Below, one piece after another: positions 9,781 through 21,182 of a stretch of DNA of 64,000 nucleotides. The notes below the pieces were generated by a model. The model had not been told where the DNA came from. It saw only the letters and a list, made by a program, of their open reading frames with translations, and made no database searches. Every line of letters starts with the position of its first letter. The stretch's first letter is position 1. Origin of the DNA: Nemophila menziesii (Eukaryota; Streptophyta; Magnoliopsida; Boraginales; Hydrophyllaceae); contig JARWIR010000050.1 in NCBI GenBank assembly GCA_029959085.1, positions 2,356,001 through 2,420,000 of the forward strand. The letters run 5' to 3'. Position numbers and translations under genes: made by a program.

Positions 9781-11658
9781 TATGAAATTTTTTCTCAAAA
9801 ACCTCTCTCTCCAAACACCTAAAACTCTACTCAAAATTCTTAATATTTGAGTAATTCCTATACAAATCTAGTGTCTTTAATCCTTCTTAAATCCTTTAAG
9901 ACGCTAGATTCCTTCCCTCAATTTCTTCTTACTTGCATTCAAAGATCCTTCCTCTTTCCCGTGTAGATTTCCAGAATTCAATGGACTTCTATACTCCTTC
10001 TCATCCTTTAGCAAAAAACAAGGCTTTAGTAATCTCTCCAGATAATAACTCAATCTGTAGTAAGCTAAGCAAGTTCAAACTCATAGCTAAACTGTTACAC
10101 ATTGAAGAAACAAAACATATCTACATCAAGAATGAAGTATTGGGCTCCAAAAAACAATGTTGAAGTTGAGAAATGTGGTGATAATACCTTTATCATCAAA
10201 TGTGGTAATGAAGGAGATAGGATGAAGATATGGGAGAAAAGACCTTGGACTGTCCAAGGAAAAAACCTAGCTGTTAGGAAATACGAAAATGGTGAAGTCA
10301 AATCAGTCAATAACACAACTCTATTAACTATAATTTGCCTTGAAAAAATGTTTAGCTATTTTGGTAAATTTCACCAAATAGAATTACCAGAAACAATAAA
10401 TATAGATGAAAACTCGATTACAAGACTAAGAGTCGACTGGAATATCCAAAACCCCTTAATAGTGGGTATAAACTACTAGGAATCAGAGGAAAAAGGTACT
10501 TGGATCAAATTCAGATATGAGAACATTGGGAAAGTTTGCTATGGGTGTGGGATTTTTGGTCATGAAGAGCTAAAATGAGGAAACCCTAAAATCTCCCCCA
10601 AAATTGGAGTATGGATCAAAGTCTCTACTCGTGGGCCAACTCCAAAATTAATGCTAAGAGAAGTTACAGAAACAACATTAAGAAGAAACAACTTACGAAT
10701 TTGGAAGAAGAAACAAGGCCAAAATCCACAACAATGGAGGTCCTGAGTCGATACAACTCGCTCCGGATGAACCCAGTAACGACAAAGATAACGGAGCTGA
10801 AGGTACTAACCCTATTTTTGAATTTAGTACGAAAAATGCTAAAGAAGACAAAATAGGACAAGGTAGTGGTGAAGAAGGACAACTCGTTTTTGGAGGAGAT
10901 AGTGGAACAGGTTCTTCTGCTACAAGGGTTGAAAATGAGAAGAAATAAAACCTATCGGTACACAAAGAGAGAGAAAATAAACTAGCCACGCTGGCAAAGG
11001 AAATTTTTAATAAATTCAACTCTCCAAAGGCCCAAGACACTGAAATTATGTTCGGAACTTATAAAATCCCACCTATCAAAACACTAAGCCCAAATGTAAT
11101 ATTTTCCCACACATCTAAAAAACTATCCCAATTAGCCCAAACCTAACTACGAAACAAATTACTAACCCATCTATTAACCCAACTGACATAAACATTCAAT
11201 CCCCAATTTCTGATAACCCTAAATCACCGTCTACTCCTCTTATCAACATTCTCCCAAACCAATCTGCGAATCAGAATGATCAATATGGTTACATCGCACC
11301 GATCAACAACACAAGAATCATCGATACAACTTACTCAAGCCACCATAATATTTTTAAAGAGTGTAGTACAGAGAAGATGTTTAACAAAAACATAGCATCA
11401 AGAAGGGAATATGAAGAATCCAATACAAGGCAATCGGTCAAAGCAAGAAGTGTGATGTTAAGAAGATACATTAATATAGATGTCAATGAAAAAAGACAAA
11501 AATCAATCTTGGCTTCTCGAAATCTTAATAAGATCAATACAACTGCTGAAGAGGATTATGAAAGGAAACAAGATGGTTTAGGTATGAATGAGAACATGGA
11601 AAAAACTAGGGAATCACAGAGTAGCGAGAGTGAAACAGAAAATGATGAAGCGGGTACT
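9780..11658 (+). mobile_element. LINE 2, 5' part with ORF1, interrupted by element 2
   Basis: A plus-strand LINE of a different subfamily from LINE 1. A pyrimidine-rich leader (CTCTCTCTCC near 9804) precedes ORF1. Element 2 begins at 11659. After removing element 2, the ORF1 frame continues at 33734-33802, so both flanks belong to one copy. No ORF2 or poly(A) end is seen: CACTA sequence starts near 33803, so the 3' part was lost or replaced. The 5' end is approximate. Confidence 0.75.
9981..11658 (+). pseudogene. LINE 2 ORF1: DUF4283/zinc-knuckle protein, degenerate
   Basis: Likely start at the ATG at 9981 (MDFYTPSHPLAKNK). The frame shifts near 10120. The DUF4283-like core follows: VEVEKCGDNTFIIKCGNEGD and WEKRPWTVQGKNLAVRKYE, then LRVDWNIQNPLIVGINY. 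A TAG at about 10477 breaks the frame, then KFRYENIGKVCYGCGIFGHE enters a zinc knuckle whose last cysteine is replaced by a TGA. Downstream the frame is again broken until an acidic stretch (SESETENDEAGT) that reaches the insertion site at 11658. Many lesions make this the oldest coding remnant left of the CACTA region. Confidence 0.75.
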
Positions 11659-13224
11659 TGGTGGTCCTTTGTGTGTTCTAAAATAAATGAAATAAGTAAT
11701 TGAACCACAACCGCAAGTGTACGGTTGTCCCACGTAATAATAGTGATAACAGATTCGTTCGCAGGGACGGTTGGTTAACTACAATGCTTATCAAGTAATG
11801 ATTGGTTGCACTTATGAAAGCAGATAAAAGATATAATGATTGATTGGTTGGTTTGTATTAATTCTAAGTAATGGAAAACTAAAGTAAAAATGCAAATAAA
11901 TAATAAGACACAAGTAAATGAAGGTAAGACGCAAATATGAGAAGGCAGTACTTGAGAAACGCAAGGGATCCTCCTAATTCTATTTCATAACATATGTTGT
12001 TTAAGGGTCAAATTGGTCATTTGACATTGGTCGGGATTCAATAATCCTTGTACCCCCGTCAGGGTGGACTCCAAGGCTATTCTAGAGTGTCATTAGTCCC
12101 GTCAGGGTTAATATGATCCACTTTCGAATGATTAAGCTAAATACCTCATTGGCCCTAAAATTAACTACGCTCGTCAGAGTCAAATAGTTTCTATTTTATA
12201 GTGAGTAATTAAGTCCATACCTAAACACTCCGTCAGGATGATCCACACGCCACATATGTGGAATAGCCTAGATACTAACACCTGTTCTTAGTTCATGACT
12301 CCAAAAACAGTAATCAATCTTAAATTACAGAATAATGTAAAAGACCCAATTCGATATAATTAATTAAAACCCATATTCAAACATATGAAATTCAACAGAA
12401 TAGGGATTCACCCATTATTCATTCTCAAGTATCAAAAGAAATTAGCTCATGCTAATAGAAATAAAAACTAAATTAAAAGAAAGAGAACTCATAGTGTTTT
12501 ACAAAATTTAAAATAAGAAAAACCTAATTTCCGGAATTGGATTTGGCTGAGAATGGAGATATAGACACTCTCCAGCTCTACAACTTTCTTCTTCTTCCTT
12601 CGTTGACTTCTCTCTGATGCTTCTGTTTATGAATAATGAGTTGTATGTAAAATAAAAGTCAAAAGCTCCTTTTATAATAAGAAAAACGGATTAGGCCTTG
12701 GTCTTAATTTTAAGTTACTAATTAAAAGCCCAAGTCCATTTTCTAAGCCCAAAATCCCGTAACTGCTGCACCACCTCCACTAAAACAGCTCTAGCCGATT
12801 CGTTATAACTCCGATTGACCTGAAATCACTTGCTACATTTCCGTAACTAAGGAACATAATCTCTTCAAAGGTCAGCGGCTAAGTCAACTCGTAAGTGCCT
12901 CGAAATCAGCAATCTTTGGCCTGTTTTCCAGATTTGCAGCACCAAATATAATTCTTTTCGGGATTTATCTTCAAGCTTTGACTCCATATCACGATCTTTG
13001 ACTTTCTTCTTGGATTCCTCTCCTAGCTAATATCGAAACCTGCAAACTTTTAACTAAAATACACAAGATTACGCGTAAAAGTTTAATAAATTAAAAATAC
13101 TAGAAATAAAATAGGAAATCCGGATTATTGCATTTTAAACTCGAAAGTCTATCAAAATATTCAATTAAACATAAAAAATGATGTCTCACAAGGGTCTAAA
13201 ATAAGAGCAATTAGGGAGACATCA
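11659..13224 (-). repeat. 3' LTR of element 2 (1566 bp)
   Basis: On the plus strand it runs TGGTGGTCC to GACATCA. It is followed at 13225 by the inverted polypurine tract AGACCCCCAACTC, which marks it as the 3' LTR of a minus-strand element. Partner LTR is 32163-33733. TATAAAAGG (minus) lies at 12668-12676. The U5 hairpin (ACAACCG/CGGTTGT) is at 11707-11728. Confidence 0.93.
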
Positions 13225-13237
13225 AGACCCCCAACTC
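13225..13237 (-). other. Polypurine tract of element 2
   Basis: Minus-strand GAGTTGGGGGTCT directly abuts the 3' LTR start. Identical to the tracts at 4082-4094 and 15079-15091. Confidence 0.8.
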
Positions 13238-13517
13238 AAATCTTTGTCGTCCCGACAAAGTAAAACAAAACAAAACAAAGAGGTAGAAGTAAACGCAAGA
13301 ACAAATAGAATCTAGCAAATACACCTAAAGCAATCCTCAAGATAAATCTCATATAGCAAACTCTAGAAACTAATATACACATACATCTATAATGCAAAAT
13401 CAAACACAAATAATCTCAATCATAAAATTAAATTAGCAATGCTTGAAGGTTACACTTGTACTCATCTCTGTATGATGGCTATAGGGTGTTCCTCAATCCT
13501 AAATCGCTTTGAATGCT
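13238..13517 (-). other. Element 2 internal DNA between its 3' LTR and the nested element 1
   Basis: Non-coding 3' region of element 2. It aligns with 15092-15370 of element 1. The alignment continues at 21183 on the far side of element 1, which shows the insertion point. The last five bases (ATGCT) are the left target duplicate. Confidence 0.85.
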
Positions 13518-15078
13518 TGGTGGTCCTTTGTGTGTTCTAAAAATAAATGCAAATGCTAATCGAACCACAACCGCAAGTGTACGGTTGTCCCAAGTAGTAT
13601 GTATGATAATACAGATTCGTTCCAAGGACGGATGGTTGATCACAATGTTTAGCAAGTAGTGATTGATGCACTTATGAAAGTAAAAAATAATAAAATGTTT
13701 GTTTGGTTTTGTTTATTAAAACTACTAAATGAAAGACAAATTATAAATGCAAGTAAAAGCTGAGACGCAATTAAGATGAGTGAAAACGCAATATGAGATG
13801 TAGTACTTGAGAACGCAAGGATCCTCCCAATCTTATTTCCTAACTTATGTTGTTTAAGGGCTAAATTGGTCAATTACAATGGTCGGGATTCTAAATTCCT
13901 TATACCCCCGTCAGGGTGGACTATAAGGCAATCCTAAAGTGTCACTAGTCCCGTCAGGGTAAATATGATCCACCGTTGGATGATTAAGTGTTTTACCTCA
14001 TTGGCCCTAGAATTAGCTAAGTTCGTCAGAATCAATAGCTTTTATCCTAGATTGAATAATTAATTCTATACCTAAACCCTCCGTCAGGATGATCCACACG
14101 CCACATATATGGAATAGCTTAGATATTAATACCTAATCTTAGTTCGCGACTCTAAAATCAGTAAATAATCACAAATTATCGAAAAGAGTAATGAACCCAA
14201 TCTAATTTAATTTAAGATAAACCCAAATTCAACATTCGTTATTTCATAAAATTAAGATTCACCCATTGTTTGTTCTCAAGCACTATGAAAAGCTTAGCTC
14301 ATATTAAAATTAAAAACTAAATTAAAAGAAATGGAATTCATATTGTTTACAAAATTAAAATATAAAAAGAACCTAATTTCCGGAATTGGAATGACTACGA
14401 ACGGAGCTATAGACCCACTCCAGCTCATGTAGCTTCTTCTTTCTTCCTTCTGTTGCTTCTCTCTGGTCTTTTAATCTTCTGGAATGTGAATTATGTGAAA
14501 AATAGAAGTCCAGACCTCCTTTTATAAGCATAAATTCGTACTAGGGCTTGGACCAGAAAATAAAACACTAATTAAATGTCCAAGCCCAAATTCTAAGCCC
14601 AAAATCCCGTAACTGTTGATACACCTTCACTAAAACGGCTTTTCCCGATGCGTTATGACTCCGATTGACCTCATTCCAGTTGCTAAAGTTCCGTAACTCG
14701 ATAAGGAATGTTTTCTCTTCAAAGGTCAGCGGCTAAATCATCGCTTAAGAACCTCGAAATCAGCAATCTATGGCCTGGAAAATGGATTTTCAGCTCTAAA
14801 AATAATATCTTCGGGATTTATCTTCAAGTCTTGACTCTAATTCACGATCTTTGACTTTCTCCTCGGATTCCTCTCCTAGCTAACATCTAAAACCTGTAAA
14901 CTTTACACTAAAAATACCAATATTACGCGCAAAAGTTTAATAAATTAAAAATGCTAGAAATAAAAAGGGAATTCCGAATTATTGCATATTAAGTCCAAAA
15001 GTCTATCAAATTAATTAAATAAACACCAAAAATGATGTCTCCCAAGGGTCGAAAATAAGAACAATTAGGGAGACATCA
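13518..15078 (-). repeat. 3' LTR of element 1 (1561 bp)
   Basis: Same length as its partner 19622-21182 and nearly identical to it. Followed by the inverted polypurine tract at 15079. U5 hairpin at 13566-13587. Confidence 0.95.
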
Positions 15079-15091
15079 AGACCCCCAACTC
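15079..15091 (-). other. Polypurine tract of element 1
   Basis: Minus-strand GAGTTGGGGGTCT adjoining the 3' LTR, matching the tracts of elements 2 and 3. Confidence 0.8.
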
Positions 15092-16511
15092 AAACCTTTG
15101 TCGTCCCGACAAAGTAAAACAAAACAAAGGGGTAGAAGTAAGTGTATAAACAAATAGAAGCTAGCAAATAAACCCTAAAGCAATTCTCAAAATAAATCTC
15201 ATATAGCAAACTCTAGAAACTGATATACACATACACTAATCATGCAACATCAAACATAAATAATCTCAATCGTAAAATTAAAGTCGCAATGCTTGAAGGT
15301 TACACTTGTATTCATCTCTGTATGATGGCTATAGGGTGGTCATTAATCCTAACTCGCTTTGAACGCTCCACCTAGTGTATTCCCTATCAACAGAATAATA
15401 AATTCACTATGCACTTAGGAATCACGAGGTCTTTACGGTTATAATATTGGCTTAAGGACGGGTGTGGATGTATATTTGGTAAATTTGAAGTGAGCTTTTG
15501 GCTCTCTCCTCACTTACCATCAACAGTGTCCTCGAGCTTGAGTTAACGCTCAAAAAGATGTTCTCACTCACCCATATACGCAAAAATTTAGCGTCCCATG
15601 TCTACCCACTATAAACAAGATGTTTTTCAGAAAATTCCACTTTGCCGGATGTTTTATTCATTCATATTTTTTTTTTGTACAGAAGCAAACCGGGTTCCCG
15701 GTTTTGACGAATCCGGGTTCCCGGTTCCTACTGTATGAATTTTCAACTTTTTCATTTTTTTCATTTTTTCCCGGCAAAGGGTTACAAGTATATATCATCT
15801 GCAATTGTGCTACAATACAAAGCACATCGATCCCAACCCAATAAATTCCCCATATGTGGTCCCACCACCCCAAACTCAAGCTCGAGACATGTCTCAAGAT
15901 TGTGATTCAAGTGCAGGTCATATGGTCATGCCTAATAATCTAAGGGATAATGGCTTATATCGTGGCTACAAAGAAAAGGTTAAGGCTCAAAGTGGGCTAA
16001 GACGGATAATAATTAATACAAGGGATAGAAAGCTAAAAAGGCACAAATGGCTAACAAAGAACTGCCCCTATCATTTTCCTAAGTACATAGCTTGTCTTTA
16101 GTTCCTATCTAGGTGGGTTCTCTACTAATTAGGATTTCACGTTCTACACACCAAACATATTCCTTGAGTACAAGCTTATTTCATTTGCATTGTTCGTTAA
16201 TTTTTTCCTATCAATTACCTATGTTCGCATGCAATTGTAAGTGTGTTTTATATCAATCCCTAAATTCCACTATTTACTATCATAGATTTATCAAGAGTAT
16301 GCTTAAAGGGATATTTAAAAATTTCTACAGTCAACCGCAACTCCGAAAATTCTTTTATTGAAAGCAAGTAAAGCAAATAACACATAAAAATTGGGATGAG
16401 GCAACGAACCCCACCCCAAACTCAAAAATGAGTCGTGTCCCCACGACTCGAAAAGACTCAATAAAGCATTTAAACTAATCTACACTAAGAGGAAAGTTTA
16501 GAAAACGTATC
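15092..16511 (-). other. Element 1 non-coding 3' region
   Basis: Runs from the end of the env-position ORF to the polypurine tract. No gene seen. It holds two CCGGGTTCCCGG motifs (about 15689-15727). PPT-like purine motifs (minus-strand GAGTTTGGGGTGG) lie near 15870 and 16410. It parallels 21183-22357 of element 2 and about 2590-4080 of element 3. Confidence 0.75.
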
Positions 16512-17826
16512 TTAACCAGCGCGAGGCTGGTTATCGGCGTTGCGTTCTGGACCTTTATCTCGCGTAACAGCGTCATAAATCGCGTTTTGAAGTGTATTTA
16601 CGCCTAGGACTAAATTTCGCAATAGGTCCAATTCTTTTGTAACGTTTCCCAAGGTAGCAATCATCTTCTCCTGATTCTCTTCCAACACCTGAATCTTCGC
16701 TTCCAACTCAGGTACAGTCTTCACTTTCTTTGATTGAGGAGTTCTCGGACTCCTTGTAGCTCGTGTTGCCTCCTCATGGATGTTCTTGATTGTGCTCAAA
16801 GCTATACTCACACCAACTGAAACAGTATCAATATCTGCGTCCTTACGCGGAATCTTTGCGTCTAAACACAACTGAGTAATAGTGCAAGGGAACTTCAGAT
16901 TTTGTTGTTTCATTGGTGATTTCGCGAACTCCATGATTGTATCATAAATGATCTTAGCAACATCAAATGGTTTCTCCTCCAAAATACACTTAATAACAAT
17001 TATGTGCTCTTTCTTCAACTCGGAAGTGTGTTTAATACCAAAGAAAGTAGGTATTACGAAACGAGACCAAACCTTAGCACGAGGTGTCAAAATACTGCTG
17101 TAAAACTGTCCAGGATATCTTTCACCTTCAGGAATTGGGCTAGTCCCATTAACAAGCACGGTCCCCCAAAGGGATTCAAAATCAAAAGAAGGGCCATTAA
17201 GAGTTTCTTGGAAGGGGCATGTTCCAGAAAAGTTGGGTAGTTTCAATGATTTCCGAATACGTTCAATAGAGAAAGGAACTACCTTTTTACGGACATCAAT
17301 GGCATCACGGGAGGTAGCTAAATCTTCGTAAAATTCTCGCACAAAATTAGGAATAAACTCAAGCTTCCTTTCTTGTAACTCTTTCCACCCAAACTTAGCA
17401 CATGTCACAGCATATTCCTTGTAATCACTACTCATAATACCCTTAGGAAAATTCGTCTCCTCACCAAATTTCAAAAATTCAATTCTTTCACGAACCTGAG
17501 TATTCCAACAAGTGTAAACCCTCTTAGGCTTGTGGGCCCACATCTTCATACGCGGAGGTTTTTGAACGGGTGCTTCCGGAATCTCTTGTTCAGTTTCCTT
17601 CTCAATGTTCTTCGTAATTTCCTCTTCTGGTTCCTTATCACTTTCAATCTCATTAATCAATCTTCTCTTTTGACCTATGCTTTCTTTTCGTTAGAATCAA
17701 GCTTAACTTCGTCAATTTTTGGTTTAGGACGCGAATCAGGAATCTCAATAGCTTGATCTTGTGAACCACCAATGGTGGTCTTTCTTCTAGGAGCAGTTCT
17801 TCGAAAATCAACGGTTCTATTAGTCA
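16512..17826 (-). pseudogene. Env-position ORF of element 1 (plant transposon protein), one frameshift
   Basis: The ORF lies between pol and the 3' LTR, where Athila elements carry a so-called env-like gene. It would start at the ATG at 17826 (MTNRTVDFRRTAPRRK), loses one base near 17690, then runs open for about 380 codons to 16512. Visible features: an acidic Glu/Lys-rich N-terminal part and the block HKPKRVYTCWNTQVRERIEF. A long mixed alpha/beta-like middle with RYPGQFYSS and PTFFGIKHTSELKKEHI follows. A heptad-like C-terminal stretch (LEAKIQVLEENQEKMIATL) suggests a coiled coil. I see no signal peptide and no membrane-spanning segment, so there is no sequence support for a membrane fusion protein; function unknown. 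Confidence 0.75.
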
Positions 17827-19008
17827 TCTCTTTTCACCCCAAACTCAAAACTTCAAATAATGAAAAACTTAGAGAAAAAGTTTAGAATTTTGATGTTTTG
17901 AGGCTTAGGAATTGAAGAACTAGGGTGAATATGAGATGGGTCTTGTTTAATTTGGATGGGAGAAGAAAGAATTGGGTTTTATTTAAGGATTTGATGAAGA
18001 ATAATCTTGGGAAAAACTAAGGATTTGATGTTATTTTGGAGAGGGGGTGAGTTGATTTTGTGTTTTTGTAGTGAAAGAGGGTAGGATATGATGATATATA
18101 GTGTTTTGGATGATGAATTTCGGAGGTGGGGAGGCTATTGGTGCGTTGTAGGTAAAGACTTGCAAAAGAGGCTAAGAAAACTAGGTTAAGGCCTAAAAAA
18201 CCGACATCACAGCTTCAAAACCGGGTTCCCGGTTTTGGCAAACCGGGTTCCCGGTTTTGGCAAACCGGGTTCCCGGTTCCGCGTCGCTGTGACGGCGCGG
18301 AAAATTAACTTAAAGACTTTTTTTTTTTTTTTCAAAACGCACCAAAACGCTGGACCCCAAGACGCTGGGTCAGAGATTTTCCTCGCCGAAACCGGGTACC
18401 CGGTTCTGTGGAATGCGGGTTCCCGGATTTTCTCGATGGCGCGAGTCAAAACTCGCCAAAACGCCACTTCTCAAAACGCCGGGTCAGAACTTTTGGATTT
18501 TTGCAGCTCCGAAACCGGGTATCCGGTTCTGTGGAATGCGGGTTCCCGGTTTTGTGTCGATGGCGCGAGTCAAAACGCACGAAAACGCAAGTCACCAAAA
18601 CGCTGGGTCGGAACTTTTCAGAAACTACAGCACCAAAACCGGGTTCCCGGTTTCGAAAATCCGGGTACCCGGTTCCGACGCTGTGTCGTGAACCAAGACG
18701 CCAAGTGTTGCGTTGAAGAGGGTGGTACCAGCTCCAAAACCGGGTTCCCGGTTTTGCGAAACCGGGTTCCCGGTTTCTCCTGGACATCCATCCTCTTTTT
18801 CTCCTTTATTCGCCAAATCGACCCCAAACTCATGACCTTTTTACCCCTGAAATCATCAAAAACAACTACCCTTCCTCATTTCTTAATAATAAACACTGAA
18901 ATTACGAAAATCAAACTAATCTAAAATGCAAAAATTGAAAACTCAGCTAATATACAATGAATTGGCTTTTGTTTAACGTCGTTAAGCTCGACGGGTTACC
19001 TCACGCTT
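17827..19008 (-). other. Element 1 spacer between integrase remnant and env-position ORF
   Basis: Non-coding. A leader of about 390 bp adjoins the env-position ORF, with the purine motif GAGTTTGGGGT (minus) near 17840. Next comes the CCGGG palindrome block (18217-18780), then AT-rich DNA with another purine motif near 18822. A stretch conserved in all three elements lies at 18960-19008. Confidence 0.75.
18217..18780. repeat. Palindrome-rich GC repeat block of element 1
   Basis: About eleven copies of CCGGGTTCCCGG or close variants (some CCGGGTACCCGG, a perfect 12-base palindrome). Several sit in a higher-order repeat of roughly 115-125 bp. That unit also contains CGCTGGGTCAGAACTTTT-like and TCGATGGCGCGAGTCAAAAC-like phrases. 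The block is GC- and CpG-rich in an otherwise AT-rich element. No coding role is evident. Confidence 0.88.
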
Positions 19009-19545
19009 CTAAGGAGTCTCGAGGAGATACATGACCTCCCCGGGATGTGGATCTTCCAAGCGATTGGTATCTTCACCTCCATGGTATATCTTTAAACGAT
19101 GACCGTTCACCATGAAGGTGCGGTTCTCGAGTGTATGTTCTATTTCTATCGCCCCATGAGGTGTAACTTTGGTCACAATGTATGGACTCGACCACTTAGA
19201 CCTTAACTTACCCGGATAATTGCTGAACTTTGAATTATACTTCAATACTTTTTGTCCCACTTCAAATTTCTTCACACGAATCCGATTGTCATGCCATTTC
19301 TTCGTGTTTTCTTTATAAAGCTTAGCATTTTCATAAGCATTCAATCGGAATTCGTCAAGTTCGTTAAGCTTCATCATACGATTCTCTCCGGCTAAGGTAG
19401 GATCTAAATATAACTGCGCAATTGCCCAATAGGCACCCATTTCAAGCTCAAGAGGTAAGTGACAAGCCTTACCATACACCATACGATACGGAGTTGCACC
19501 AACTGGAGTCTTAAAATGCAGTACGATAGACCCACAACGCATCAT
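19009..19545 (-). pseudogene. Integrase C-terminal fragment of element 1
   Basis: Only the tail of Athila integrase remains: TPVGATPYRMVYGKACHLP, then FEVGQKVLKYNSKFSNYPGK, then WSSPYIVTKV and FMVNGHRLKIYHG, ending at 19009. A run of four A (19513-19516, plus strand) carries one base too many relative to the expected frame, so the first codons read in a wrong frame. The identical extra base occurs in element 2 at 26895-26898. The protein differs from the element 2 copy at only two of 178 positions. The upstream edge is the large deletion junction near 19545-19555. Confidence 0.88.
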
Positions 19546-19597
19546 CTAAATAAATGCACTATCACTAAAGGATAAACACCGTGGTCACACGCTACCG

Positions 19598-19615
19598 TCC
19601 CCGGCAGCGGCGCCA
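19598..19615 (-). other. Primer-binding site of element 1
   Basis: Minus-strand TGGCGCCGCTGCCGGGGA, six bases inside the 5' LTR. It matches the complement of the plant tRNA-Asp(GUC) 3' end, as I recall it, at all but one position. Athila-group elements are known to use tRNA-Asp. Confidence 0.75.
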
Positions 19616-19621
19616 AAAACT

Positions 19622-21182
19622 TGGTGGTCCTTTGTGTGTTCTAAAAATAAATGCAAATGCTAATCGAACCACAACCGCAAATGTACGGTTGTCCCAAGTA
19701 GTATGTATGATAATACAGATTCGTTCCAAGGACGGATGGTTGATCACAATGTTTAGCAAGTAGTGATTGATGCACTTATGAAAGTAAAAAATAATAAAAT
19801 GTTTGTTTGGTTTTGTTTATTAAAACTACTAAATGAAAGACAAATTATAAATGCAAGTAAAAGCTGAGACGCAATTAAGATGAGTGAAAACGCAATATGA
19901 GATGTAGTACTTGAGAACGCAAGGATCCTCCCAATCTTATTTCCTAACTTATGTTGTTTAAGGGCTAAATTGGTCAATTACAATGGTCGGGATTCTAAAT
20001 TCCTTATACCCCCGTCAGGGTGGACTATAAGGCAATCCTAAAGTGTCACTAGTCCCGTCAGGGTAAATATGATCCACCGTTGGATGATTAAGTGTTTTAC
20101 CTCATTGGCCCTAGAATTAGCTAAGTTCGTCAAAATCAATAGCTTTTATCCTATATTGAATAATTAATTCTATACCTAAACCCTCCGTCAGGATGATCCA
20201 CACGCCACATATATGGAATAGCTTAGATATTAATACCTAATCTTAGTTCGCGACTCTAAAATCAGTAAATAATCACAAATTATCGAAAAGAGTAATGAAC
20301 CCAATCTAATTTAATTTAAGATAAACCCAAATTCAACATTCGTTATTTCATAAAATTAAGATTCACCCATTGTTTGTTCTCAAGCACTATGAAAAGCTTA
20401 GCTCATATTAAAATTAAAAACTAAATTAAAAGAAATGGAATTCATATTGTTTACAAAATTAAAATATAAAAAGAACCTAATTTCCGAAATTGGAATGACT
20501 ACGAACGGAGCTATAGGCCCACTCCAGCTCTTGTAGCTTCTTCTTTCTTCCTTCTGTTGCTTCTCTCTTGTCTTTTAATCTTCTGGAATGTGAATTATGT
20601 GAAAAATAGAAGTCCAGACCTCCTTTTATAAGCATAAATTCGTACTAGGGCTTGGACCAGAAAATAAAACACTAATTAAATGTCCAAGCCCAAATTCTAA
20701 GCCCAAAATCCCGTAACTGCTGATACACCTTCACTAAAACGGCTTTTCCTGATGCGTTATGACTCCGATTGACCTCATTCCAGTTGCTAAAGTTCCGTAA
20801 CTCGATAAGGAATGTTTTCTCTTCAAAGGTCAGCGGCTAAATCATCGCTTAAGAACCTCGAAATCAGCAATCTATGGCCTGGAAAATGGATTTTCAGCTC
20901 TAAAAATAATATCTTCGGGATTTATCTTCAAGTCTTGACTCTAATTCACGATCTTTGACTTTCTCCTCGGATTCCTCTCCTAGCTAACATCGAAAACCTG
21001 TAAACTTTACACTAAAAATACCAATATTACGCGCAAAAGTTTAATAAATTAAAAATGCTAGAAATAAAAAGGGAATTCCGAATTATTGCATATTAAGTCC
21101 AAAAGTCTATCAAATTAATTAAATAAACACCAAAAATGATGTCTCCCAAGGGTAGAAAATAAGAACAATTAGGGAGACATCA
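19622..21182 (-). repeat. 5' LTR of element 1 (1561 bp)
   Basis: Plus-strand TGGTGG to GACATCA. Followed inward by the primer-binding site and outward by target duplicate ACGCT. TATAAAAGG (minus) at 20622-20630. U5 hairpin at 19671-19692. Confidence 0.95.

Larger units (their letters stand above)
13518..21182 (-). mobile_element. Young non-autonomous Athila derivative (element 1), nested in element 2
   Basis: A complete 7665-bp minus-strand element with two 1561-bp LTRs, primer-binding site 19598-19615 and polypurine tract 15079-15091. Target duplicates ATGCT (13513-13517) and ACGCT (21183-21187) differ by one base. Gag, protease, RT and the integrase core are missing. About 50 bp after the primer-binding site the sequence jumps to the integrase C-terminus (19009-19545). 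Comparing the two LTRs by eye I count about 11 substitutions in 1561 bp, roughly 0.7 percent, so the insertion is recent. It could only have moved using proteins from another Athila. Confidence 0.93.

Noticed and set aside
13649..13873. 74-codon frame with a hydrophobic segment, also at 19753-19977
   Set aside because: Both lie at the same place in the two LTRs of element 1; duplicated because the LTR is.
18235..18924. 229-codon plus-strand frame in element 1
   Set aside because: Produced by the GC palindrome repeats (repeating RVPGF-type translation), antisense to the element; the equivalent frame is not kept in element 2.
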